Of a stretch of 46,899 bases of DNA, positions 22,932 through 29,703 are shown one piece after another. The translations under genes were made by a program, and so were the position numbers. Every line of letters begins with the position of its first letter. Position 1 is the first letter of the stretch. Location of the stretch: positions 1-46,899 of the forward strand of contig JAZUCI010000065.1 of NCBI GenBank assembly GCA_045639045.1, read 5' to 3'. Source of the DNA: SIG402 sp045639045. GTDB lineage: Bacteria > Bacillota > Clostridia > Christensenellales > Borkfalkiaceae. Below the pieces are notes generated by a model. It worked only from the letters and a program-made list of their open reading frames with translations, was not told the DNA's origin and made no database searches.

Positions 22932-22968
22932 CCCCCCTACCTTCCGCAAAAACGCGGTGGGCGGGGGG
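22923..22968 (-). terminator. Terminator of the lipid kinase gene
   Basis: A CCCCCC/GGGGGG stem with an inner CCGC/GCGG part (22932-22968), followed on the minus strand by TTTTTATTT. Confidence 0.75.
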
Positions 22969-22996
22969 ATATTTTTCTGTTTTTTCGCTGTTAAAG

Positions 22997-23887
22997 TTAC
23001 GCGTTTGCTTCCGCGGGCTTTTTCAACCACACGCGCAAAGCGTTATGTACCACTTTCACGGCAAATTCATCCGCATCGTACAGTTCGCCGTCCACGTTTA
23101 CCACCATGGGTTCCCCCGTGGTTACGCGCAAAGCTTCCGCGCGGGTAAACTTGGTTTTTTTGTAGTTCAAAATTTTCTTTTTCATCAGTTTGATAAACGC
23201 GGCGGGGATTCCCAGCTTTCTTACGTTATCCACCGTTACGATATCCAACATTCCGTCGTAAGGGCTTGCTTCGGGGCAAATGTAGATACTGCCGCCAAAC
23301 CGCTTGCCGTTGCCCGCGGCGGCAATAAAGCCCGCGTGCTCCTCCCTTTCCCCGTTCACTTCGGCGGTGAAGGTATAGGGCTTTTTATAGTGCAAGATGG
23401 AAGAAATCAAGCTTGCCATATACGCGCCCTTGGTTTTATTCTTCTTTTTCGCGTAACGGCGCAAAACGTCTACGTCGATGCCGTAGCTTGCCACGTTAAT
23501 GCCGCGGCAGAAGGGCAACTCTAAATAGTCCACGTACGTAAGCGCGCCTTCCAAAACGTGCGAAAGGGCTTCTTCCACCTTTTCGGAAATCCCTAGGGAG
23601 GAGGCAAAGTCGTTGCCCGTTCCGCAGGGGATAATCCCCAATCCCACGTTTTCAAAATTGGAAAAACCGTTAATTACTTCGTGCAAGGTGCCGTCCCCGC
23701 CCATGGCAAGGATGTTCTTTGCGCCGCTTTGAATGGCTTGCTCGGTGGCTTCCTTTACCCCGCCCGCGTGGGTGGATTCGTGCTTGCGGTAGGTAATGCC
23801 GCGCGCGTTAAATTCCGCTTCTATCACGGCAAGGGCTTTTAGCGCCTTACCCTTACCCGCAACGGGATTGTAAACGATATCAAACAT
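22997..23887 (-). CDS. Diacylglycerol kinase-like lipid kinase (YegS/DagK family)
   Basis: A 296-residue lipid kinase. The N-terminal nucleotide-binding domain has YNPVAGKGKA, the ATP-binding GGDGTLHEVINGF and PCGTGNDFA. A C-terminal beta-rich domain follows with EASPYDGMLDIVTVDN. The family phosphorylates diacylglycerol or related lipids with ATP at the membrane, recycling diacylglycerol from envelope polymer synthesis. AAAGGGG precedes the ATG. The gene is monocistronic, diverges from cca, and ends at a GC-rich terminator. The exact lipid substrate is not readable. Confidence 0.92.
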   Translation of the reverse strand: MFDIVYNPVAGKGKALKALAVIEAEFNARGITYRKHESTHAGGVKEATEQAIQSGAKNILAMGGDGTLHEVINGFSNFENVGLGIIPCGTGNDFASSLGISEKVEEALSHVLEGALTYVDYLELPFCRGINVASYGIDVDVLRRYAKKKNKTKGAYMASLISSILHYKKPYTFTAEVNGEREEHAGFIAAAGNGKRFGGSIYICPEASPYDGMLDIVTVDNVRKLGIPAAFIKLMKKKILNYKKTKFTRAEALRVTTGEPMVVNVDGELYDADEFAVKVVHNALRVWLKKPAEANA

Positions 23888-23950
23888 CTTCGTTCCCCTT
23901 TGTGAAAAAATAATTTTCCTATCCTTTCACTTTTGTAAAAACTTACTTAA

Positions 23951-23979
23951 ATTATATAATTTTTCTTAAAATTTTGCAA
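23951..23979 (-). promoter_or_regulatory. Promoter of the lipid kinase gene
   Basis: On the minus strand TTGCAA (23974-23979), a 17-bp spacer and perfect TATAAT (23951-23956). Confidence 0.7.
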
Positions 23980-23995
23980 GCCATTTCCTTAAATA

Positions 23996-24012
23996 TATGA
24001 TATAATAACTCT
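23996..24012 (+). promoter_or_regulatory. Extended -10 promoter directly before cca (leaderless start)
   Basis: TGA-TATAAT, with the -10 at 24001-24006, ends 6 bases before the ATG at 24013. The expected transcription start therefore falls at the start codon itself. No ribosome binding site is present and an in-frame TGA sits just upstream, so translation must begin at 24013. Confidence 0.6.
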
Positions 24013-25416
24013 ATGAGAGAGATTTTACCCGAATTTTTACGGCTTTTAGCCCAAAATTTACCCGCTCCCCTATATTTAGTGGGGGGAATGGTGCGGAACT
24101 ACCTGGCGGGCCTTCCCACCAAAACGGATTTGGACGTGGCTTCCGCCCTGCCCGTGGAAGATGTCGTTTCCGCCGCCGAACGCCTTGGCGGAAGGGTACA
24201 CGCGGTGTACCCCAAAACGGGAACGGCGCAAATTTCCTTTGGCAAGGACGAAATTGAATACACCCGCTTCCGTACCGAACGCTACCCCGTGGGGGGCGCG
24301 CATACCCCATTAGAAGTGTTGCCCACCCAAACACTGGAAGAGGACGCAAAGCGCAGGGATTTTACGGTGAACGCGATATACTACGATATTGCGGGGGATA
24401 CCTTTTGCGACCCGCTTGGGGGGATGGAAGATATCAAAACCAAAACCCTACGCGCGTACGATGGAAAAAAGGTATTTGAAAGCGACGGACTACGTTTAAT
24501 GCGCCTTGCCCGTTTTGCCGCGCAGTTACGTTTTAGCGTGCATCCCGATACGCTTGCTGCGGCAAAGGAATATAAGGCAAACCTTCGCGATATTGCGGGG
24601 GAACGGCTAAACAGCGAACTTGCCCTTTTGTTATTATCGGATACGGCATACCCCGTTAGCGGTAAAGAAGCGCCCCTTCGCGGCTTAAACGTTTTACGTG
24701 AAACGGAGGTGCTGTTTGAACTGTTCCCCGCCTTAAAGGATGCGGACGGAATGCCCCAAAGAAAGGACTTTCACGACCACGACGTGCTAACCCACAGCCT
24801 ACGCGCGGTGTATTACGCGCCCCCCGTGCTTGCCGTGCGCCTAGCCGCCCTTTTGCACGATATCGGCAAGCCCACCGCCTTTTATAAAAGCGGAAAGCCC
24901 ACCAGCGATACGCCCGCGGCGTTCGCAGGGCACGAAAAGTACGGCGAACCGCTAGTTTTGGACTGCTTAAAGCGGTTAAAGGCAAGCAATCACCTTACCC
25001 ACGTGGTTCACACCCTATGCCGTCAACACGGCTACGTAGCGCACGAAAACACCCGTCAAGTGAAAATTAGGCGGTTCCTTAGGGAGTATTGGGGGCCTCT
25101 TCCCTGGTTGTTTGCCTTGATGCACGCCGACCAATGCGCGCAAAAGGATGACGAAACCGAAACGGAAAACTTGCGCCGATTAAAGGCGGAGTGGAAGGCG
25201 ATGCGGGATACGGGGGTTCCTTACCATATCTCTATGTTAGCCGTAAACGGAAGCGATTTAATCGCCCTTGGGTTCAAGGGAAAGGAAGTGGGGGAAACGC
25301 TTGCTTCACTTATGGACGTATGCCTATTATCCCCCCAAGAAAACAACCGCCGTAACTTACTGAAACGCGCCAAACGGATTGCCCTAAAAAAACGGAAACA
25401 AAAGGAGCACGTATGA
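24013..25416 (+). CDS. cca: CCA tRNA nucleotidyltransferase with HD domain
   Basis: A 467-residue class II CCA-adding enzyme/poly(A) polymerase-type protein that completes tRNA 3' ends. The head domain has LVGGMVRNYLAG and the catalytic TDLDVAS. Further blocks are RRDFTVNAI, DPLGG and the ERLNSEL region of the neck. A C-terminal HD phosphohydrolase domain carries DHDVLTHSL and LLHDIGKP. Residue 26 is already inside the catalytic motif, so no shorter start is possible. It is translationally coupled (ATGA overlap) to rmuC. The tRNA-Leu in this window encodes its own CCA, so repair may be the main role for that tRNA. Confidence 0.94.
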   Translation: MREILPEFLRLLAQNLPAPLYLVGGMVRNYLAGLPTKTDLDVASALPVEDVVSAAERLGGRVHAVYPKTGTAQISFGKDEIEYTRFRTERYPVGGAHTPLEVLPTQTLEEDAKRRDFTVNAIYYDIAGDTFCDPLGGMEDIKTKTLRAYDGKKVFESDGLRLMRLARFAAQLRFSVHPDTLAAAKEYKANLRDIAGERLNSELALLLLSDTAYPVSGKEAPLRGLNVLRETEVLFELFPALKDADGMPQRKDFHDHDVLTHSLRAVYYAPPVLAVRLAALLHDIGKPTAFYKSGKPTSDTPAAFAGHEKYGEPLVLDCLKRLKASNHLTHVVHTLCRQHGYVAHENTRQVKIRRFLREYWGPLPWLFALMHADQCAQKDDETETENLRRLKAEWKAMRDTGVPYHISMLAVNGSDLIALGFKGKEVGETLASLMDVCLLSPQENNRRNLLKRAKRIALKKRKQKEHV

Positions 25417-26726
25417 AAAATTTAATTCTTGCAAGCGGCGGAAATTTACAAGCGCTTATCGCGGTTGCCATCCTTCTTGGCGGTATTGCAGCTCTATTTT
25501 CCCTGCTTGCCTACCTTACGGCAAAGAAAAAGAGCCTTTCCGCGCCTCAAGGAAACGTAACGGATAACGAACTGTTGCGCGAAATCACGAACCGCCAAAC
25601 GCACGCCACGGAATTTACCGTGCAAGCGGTGGCAAACGCTTCGCAATCCCAAAAGGAAAAAATGGCGGACGTAGAGCGCCGCGTGTTTGAAAGCGCGCAA
25701 AGTACCGAAAGAAGGCTGTTAGAAAGCACCCAAGCCACCGAACAGCGCCTTACGAATATGCAAAAGCAGTTGGATGCTTCGCTTAGATATTTAAGCGAAA
25801 CCAACCAACGCGCCATTGCCGAAATGCGTGGGGTGGTAGATGAAAAGCTGGATAAAACCTTGGAAACCCGCCTTGCGAAATCCTTTGAACTGATTTCTTC
25901 TAGGTTAGAGGCGGTATATAAGGGAATAGGCGAAGTAAACGCCTTGGCGGAAGGCGTTTCGGATATCCGCAAAATCTTCGCGGGGGTAAAACAGCGTGGC
26001 GTTTGGGGGGAACGGAATTTGGAATTGCTCCTTTCCCAAATTTTAGCGCCCGACCAATTCAAAGCGCAAATCCCCGTGCGCCCCGGTACGGACGAACGGG
26101 TGGATTTTGCCGTTCTTATCCCCGGGAAAGACGGAAAACAAACCCTTTTACCCATTGACAGTAAGTTCCCCCTAGAAGAATATCACCGCTTTTTGGATGC
26201 GGCGGATACCACCGACCTTGCCGCGCGTGAAAAGGCGGAAAAGGGGCTACTTACCCGCTTGAAAAACGAAGGGAAATCCATTGCGGAAAAATATATCGTC
26301 CTTCCGTACACCACCGATTTTGCGCTGATGTACTTGCCCAGCGAAGGCTTGTACGCGGAAGCCGCAAAGCATACCGACCTTACCGAATTTTTACTTTCTA
26401 AACGCGTAATGCTTGCAGGCCCCGGAACGCTTGCCGCCCTACTTACTTCGCTATCCGCAGGCTTCAAAAGTGTGGCGATTGAAAAGCGCAGCGCGGAACT
26501 TTGGCAGCTGCTTGCCGCCTTTAAGGAAGAATTTATGAAGTTTACGGATATTTTATCCCGCACGCAGAAAAAACTTACCGAAGCGCAAAATACCATTGCC
26601 CAAGCCGCTACCCGTACAAGGGTTATCGGCAAAAAACTTTCCTCCGTACAAGGCTTACCCGGTGGCGATCCCTTGGAATTAGAATCCCCCGAAGTAGAGC
26701 CCCTTACCTTGTTTGGCGAGGAATAA
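25413..26726 (+). CDS. rmuC: RmuC-family DNA recombination protein
   Basis: A 437-residue protein. An N-terminal membrane anchor (about 15-37) is followed by a long coiled coil (about 55-170). The RmuC nuclease-like core comes next, with KQRGVWGERNLELLLSQIL, DERVDFAVLIPG, LPIDSKFPLEEY, and later GPGTLAALLTSL. RmuC limits inversion at short inverted repeats in E. coli; the biochemical activity is not proven. It overlaps cca by 4 bp. Notably the region after it is packed with inverted repeats. Confidence 0.93.
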   Translation: MKNLILASGGNLQALIAVAILLGGIAALFSLLAYLTAKKKSLSAPQGNVTDNELLREITNRQTHATEFTVQAVANASQSQKEKMADVERRVFESAQSTERRLLESTQATEQRLTNMQKQLDASLRYLSETNQRAIAEMRGVVDEKLDKTLETRLAKSFELISSRLEAVYKGIGEVNALAEGVSDIRKIFAGVKQRGVWGERNLELLLSQILAPDQFKAQIPVRPGTDERVDFAVLIPGKDGKQTLLPIDSKFPLEEYHRFLDAADTTDLAAREKAEKGLLTRLKNEGKSIAEKYIVLPYTTDFALMYLPSEGLYAEAAKHTDLTEFLLSKRVMLAGPGTLAALLTSLSAGFKSVAIEKRSAELWQLLAAFKEEFMKFTDILSRTQKKLTEAQNTIAQAATRTRVIGKKLSSVQGLPGGDPLELESPEVEPLTLFGEE

Positions 26727-26749
26727 CTTCGGCAAAAGCAACGTAGCGT

Positions 26750-27332
26750 TAAAGATAGAAACCCTTGCCTCCCCTTGTCAGGAGCCCGTTAGGGAATACC
26801 TGCCTGTCGCTGCGAATTTTACAACACTTGGGGTAGAAGGGGGACCGCTATGCGGTGGAAGGGTAGTTTGACAATCCCTCAGTCAATAAAATTGACAGCT
26901 CCCTTTACACAAGGGAGCCCTTTCTCTCCCTCTGCCCAAATTGCCGACAGTTCCCCCGTCAGGTGGAGCCGAGAAAATCTTGTCATTCTTCGCCTACCGC
27001 CTTGATGGGCAAAGCGGAGAATCTAAAAAGAGGAAAAATGCCTTCCCCAGTGGGGGAAGGTGGCGCGAGCGTAAGGCAAAGCCGAGCCGAGCGACGGATG
27101 AGGTGTATCAGCACTTGGTGGGTATAAACCAAGATATTGTGTGAAACTACTCATCCACCGCGTGGCGGTCCCCCTTCTCTTGCAAGAGAAGGTTTTTTTC
27201 TTGTCATTTTTCGCCTACCCACTTGATGGGCCAATCGGAGAATCTAAAAAGCCTTCCCTTGTTTGGGAAGGCTTTTCGTGTTATCCTTTCGCCAGCGCTT
27301 AAGGATTCTTTTTGGATAAAACCGTTTGTTGC
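26750..27332. repeat. Cluster of REP-like palindromic elements after rmuC
   Basis: No gene seen. Elements include ACCGC-TAT-GCGGT within GGGGGACCGCTATGCGGTGG (about 26850); a GTCAAT/ATTGAC hairpin; AGCTCCCTT/AAGGGAGC; CCTTCCCC/GGGGAAGG (about 27042); and CCTTCTCTTG/CAAGAGAAGG (27173-27192). A 52-bp direct repeat occurs at 26979-27030 and 27200-27251 (47 of 52 identical by eye), each followed by a CCTTCCC stem. The GGGGGACCGC...GCGGTGG element recurs inverted at 27143-27180 and 29391-29446. Confidence 0.7.
27247..27276. terminator. Terminator-like hairpin within the REP cluster
   Basis: A perfect 12-bp stem AAAAGCCTTCCC/GGGAAGGCTTTT with a TTGTTT loop. It can terminate either the cca-rmuC message or the leftward zinc-ribbon gene. 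Confidence 0.6.
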
Positions 27333-27499
27333 TTACTGTTTTTTTAATTTATGCCCACAAAAAGAGCATTCCTCATCCGTTTCTTTAATTTTTCTAAAAC
27401 AATTGGGGCATTCATCCGCCTTTACGTATTATCCCCGTCTTCCATGTTGAAATAATTTTCTGGTTCTTTCTCTTCTTCGGGTGCGGGGGTAGATTCTGC
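27333..27499 (-). pseudogene. Decayed C-terminal extension with a second zinc ribbon
   Basis: Reading on in frame past the TAG that ends the gene at 27500 gives AESTPAPEEEKEPENYF and then a TAA. In the next frame, from about 27425 to 27333, a complete zinc-ribbon end is encoded: ADECPNCFRKIKETDEEC, then SFCGHKLKKQ and a stop. This looks like a former longer C-terminus, cut off by one nonsense change and one frameshift. Confidence 0.55.
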
Positions 27500-28201
27500 C
27501 TATTTACTAACCCTTTGCAATCCGCATTTATTGCAAGTTCTATCCGAAGAAATATTTACATACCCACAATTAGGGCAATTCCACCTTCCTATATTGTGTT
27601 CATCCTGCCAAACAACAACTTGCGCCGTTAACGTTTCTCCCGTGCGCGTTTGAACGTTTTGGCTCACGGCACTTTTTCCCGATTGTACGTTTTGCTTTAC
27701 AGGGTTACTTGCCACTTGTACGCTAGGCGTTGCCACCGCTTGCAGGGCGTTACCTTCAGGTGCCGCACTTTGATACAACACTTGGGTGTTAGGTGAAGCC
27801 AAATTTTCTTCCGAATAAATTAAGTCAAATAGCCACCATTCAAAACACAAAAGTCCTTTACTAAACTCTACGGCTGTTTTTGCTTTGCTTTCTCTTCCTG
27901 TTACCGTGCTTTTCGATTTACCTTTTGTTTCTTCTGTATATGAAAAGAAAGTTGCGGCGTATTTCTTACCATTCTTAAGTAAAATTAAATACCTTACCCA
28001 GTTGGCATTTGAAAACAGCAACTCCACTCTCCGTACGTCATTTTTAGAAAAAACGATGGTTTTAGCACCGATAGAAATCTTTAATTTGTGTTGGGCATTA
28101 CCAACTGCATTTTCCGGACCTATCGTCCCCGTTCCTTCTGAACCAACAATATATCCCCATCTTTCCGCAAAAGCAGAATTCACTGCCGACCAAAAACCCA
28201 T
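27500..28201 (-). CDS. Hypothetical protein with C-terminal RanBP2-like zinc ribbon
   Basis: A 233-residue protein of unknown function. Residues 1-125 look like a small globular domain with beta structure (GTIGPENAVGNAQHKLKISI, DVRRVELLF, RYLILLKNGKKYAATFF). Residues about 135-205 are a Gln/Val/Ser-rich linker. The C-terminus is a four-Cys zinc ribbon, WNCPNCGYVNISSDRTCNKC, like RanBP2/zinc-ribbon domains. It diverges from a small XRE regulator and shares overlapping promoters with it. Its 3' region carries the remains of a second zinc ribbon (27333-27499). Composition is AT-rich relative to the purine genes, so recent acquisition is possible. Confidence 0.7.
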   Translation of the reverse strand: MGFWSAVNSAFAERWGYIVGSEGTGTIGPENAVGNAQHKLKISIGAKTIVFSKNDVRRVELLFSNANWVRYLILLKNGKKYAATFFSYTEETKGKSKSTVTGRESKAKTAVEFSKGLLCFEWWLFDLIYSEENLASPNTQVLYQSAAPEGNALQAVATPSVQVASNPVKQNVQSGKSAVSQNVQTRTGETLTAQVVVWQDEHNIGRWNCPNCGYVNISSDRTCNKCGLQRVSK

Positions 28202-28237
28202 TTTTTCTTCCCCCTTTGTATAATTTGGAATACGTTC

Positions 28238-28266
28238 AGTATACTCTATTTATAGACAATTGTCAA
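28238..28266 (-). promoter_or_regulatory. Promoter of the zinc-ribbon gene
   Basis: On the minus strand a perfect TTGACA (28261-28266), a 17-bp spacer and TATACT (28238-28243). Its -35 box lies on top of the -35 box of the rightward promoter; both fall on the palindrome GACAATTGTC (28255-28264). Confidence 0.75.
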
Positions 28267-28288
28267 TAGGTAGAACATATTTTATAAT
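28260..28288 (+). promoter_or_regulatory. Promoter of the XRE regulator gene
   Basis: TTGTCA (28260-28265), a 17-bp spacer and perfect TATAAT (28283-28288). It overlaps the divergent promoter, so a protein bound to the central palindrome could control both. Confidence 0.75.
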
Positions 28289-28306
28289 AAAGTGGAGGAA
28301 AAGATT

Positions 28307-28510
28307 ATGATTTCGTACGCTCCATTTTATAAAACGTTAAAGGAAAAAAACATATCCACGTATAAGCTAATTAACACCTATGGTGTTAGTCGTAGCCTTT
28401 TGGATAGGTTAAAGCACAATAAACCCATTTCCACCGTTACCCTGAACGATTTGTGCGCCTTTTTACAGTGCAACGTGGAGGACGTTTTAGAATACGTTAA
28501 AGAAGAATAA
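28307..28510 (+). CDS. Small XRE/Cro-type helix-turn-helix regulator
   Basis: A 67-residue single-domain DNA-binding protein. FYKTLKEKNISTYKLINTYG and VSRSLLDRLKHNKPIST form the HTH_3-like helices, and LNDLCAFLQCNVEDVLEYV completes the bundle. I use the ATG at 28307, eight bases after GGAGG; the frame is open upstream to a GTG at 28292 that overlaps the ribosome binding site. It is followed directly by a bidirectional terminator. The natural target is the palindrome in the shared promoter region. Confidence 0.88.
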   Translation: MISYAPFYKTLKEKNISTYKLINTYGVSRSLLDRLKHNKPISTVTLNDLCAFLQCNVEDVLEYVKEE

Positions 28511-28536
28511 AAGCCCTGCTTGATTGCAGGGCTTTT
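28509..28536. terminator. Bidirectional terminator between XRE and pnuC-like genes
   Basis: A perfect 11-bp stem AAAAGCCCTGC/GCAGGGCTTTT with a TTGATT loop. The stem begins in the XRE stop codon and lies 13 bp from the convergent transporter stop. Confidence 0.88.
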
Positions 28537-28549
28537 CGTTTTATGTTTT

Positions 28550-29260
28550 TTATTCTTTTGCGGTTTTTTGGGCTTGTTCAATTTTTTCTTGCTCGCGTTC
28601 GCGCTTGTGCCAGCAAATATACCCGTAAATATCGTTAAACAGGAACACCGCAAAGCAAATGGCGGGGGAAAAACAAGCGGGGTTGGAAATCGCCGCCATA
28701 CCCCATAGGGCAATCAAAACGATATCGTTTACCGCGTAGGCAAGCGCGTAATAGGGGCTACGGCGAAAGGTAAGGTACGCCGCAAAAAAGCTGGTGGCAA
28801 CGGATAGGGTACTAACCACTAAATTAGCGGTGTTCAGCGCGCCCAAAATAAAGTAAAACGCAACCGTTACCGCCAAGGTAATTAGGGGTAATACCGCCCA
28901 TTCGCGCTTTGGTAGGCGGTTAATTTTTACTTCCGCCAGGTTGCCGTTAAAGGGGTTTTTTAGCCACGTGATTAGGGCGGAAACCGCCATGGGAAGGGTC
29001 ATCCCCGCATAGGTAAACAATTCCCCGTAATAGCGCAGGGAAAAGGCAATCCCCCCGTACACGGTGCTAAACACGATGATAAGAACGTGCCCCACGGGGT
29101 TGCCTTCGGCAAGGAACACAAGGGAGGTAACCCCCAAAAGGGAGGTTAGCACCATATACCATTTTTGCCCGCCGAAAATTAGGCAACTGATTAGCACCAC
29201 CGCAAGCGAAATAATCCAAATATAAAAATCCCGCCCCGAAAATATAAATTTTTTGCGCAT
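28550..29260 (-). CDS. pnuC: PnuC-family nicotinamide riboside transporter
   Basis: A 236-residue integral membrane protein with about seven helices, ending in a charged, Lys/Glu-rich cytoplasmic tail. Family features: the VFLAEGNPVGHVLIIVFSTVYG region, an amphipathic loop after LKNPFNGN, AYAVNDIVLIALWG, and FLFNDIYGYICWHKRE near the C-terminus. PnuC proteins carry nicotinamide riboside (relatives PnuT and PnuX carry thiamine and riboflavin), so the substrate is probable, not certain. CGGAG precedes the ATG. A terminator-like hairpin sits in the leader. Confidence 0.82.
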   Translation of the reverse strand: MRKKFIFSGRDFYIWIISLAVVLISCLIFGGQKWYMVLTSLLGVTSLVFLAEGNPVGHVLIIVFSTVYGGIAFSLRYYGELFTYAGMTLPMAVSALITWLKNPFNGNLAEVKINRLPKREWAVLPLITLAVTVAFYFILGALNTANLVVSTLSVATSFFAAYLTFRRSPYYALAYAVNDIVLIALWGMAAISNPACFSPAICFAVFLFNDIYGYICWHKREREQEKIEQAQKTAKE

Positions 29261-29271
29261 AAATGCTCCGT

Positions 29272-29330
29272 AAAAAACGCACCCGCCTATTTTCCGTTTT
29301 TATGCTACGGAACCGCGAATGCGCTTTTTT
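29272..29330 (-). promoter_or_regulatory. Terminator-like structure in the pnuC leader
   Basis: On the minus strand AAAAAAGCGCA pairs with TGCGTTTTTT, with inner CGC/GCG and CCGT/ACGG stems. The T6 run ends about 12 bp before the start codon, close to the ribosome binding site. This is the layout of an attenuator or riboswitch expression platform. I do not recognise an aptamer. Confidence 0.45.
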
Positions 29331-29390
29331 ATTTTTGATTAGATAGGGGTTTCCCTCGTCCGTCAAACGGTGCTTCACACCTTCTACCAA

Positions 29391-29446
29391 TGATAAACAA
29401 CCCTTCCACCGCTAACGCGGTCCCCCTCCCCTTGCACAGGGGAGGC
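29391..29446. repeat. REP-like palindromic element
   Basis: Inverted copy of the GGGGGACCGC...GCGGTGGAAGGGT element seen near 26850 and 27143-27180, next to a CCTCCCCT/AGGGGAGG stem. Confidence 0.65.
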
Positions 29447-29700
29447 TTTAAGGCAAACGCGGATTTCGGAAGAAATCACCCTGCCACACCAAGGGGAATT
29501 AGAAACGAGTTATGCAAGGCTTTATCTTTCCTAAAAGGTGCGATAGAAGCAAGCGATACAAGCACTACCTCCTAACGGGGGTGAAGAACCAAGCAAGACA
29601 AGGCAAACGCGGATTTCGGAAGGGCGCATACTTACCCGTATGTAACCGCGCCGAAAACGCAAGTTTAACACAGTATTGCGAAGGTTATACGCACCCGTTC
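29447..29700. repeat. Dispersed structured repeat, copy C with extra modules
   Basis: AAGGCAAACGCGGATTTCGG occurs twice (about 29450 and 29600). The second is followed by the CATAC/GTATG hairpin, CGCAAGTTTAACA and GTATTGCG as in copies A and B. Modules AAACGAGTTATGCAAGGCT and CAAGCGATACAAG match 21610-21655. No gene lies here. Confidence 0.7.
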
Positions 29701-29703
29701 CCG

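Noticed and set aside
26941..27144. Plus-strand frame of 67 codons after rmuC
   Set aside because: It lies entirely in the REP-like repeats and has no ribosome binding site or protein-like composition.
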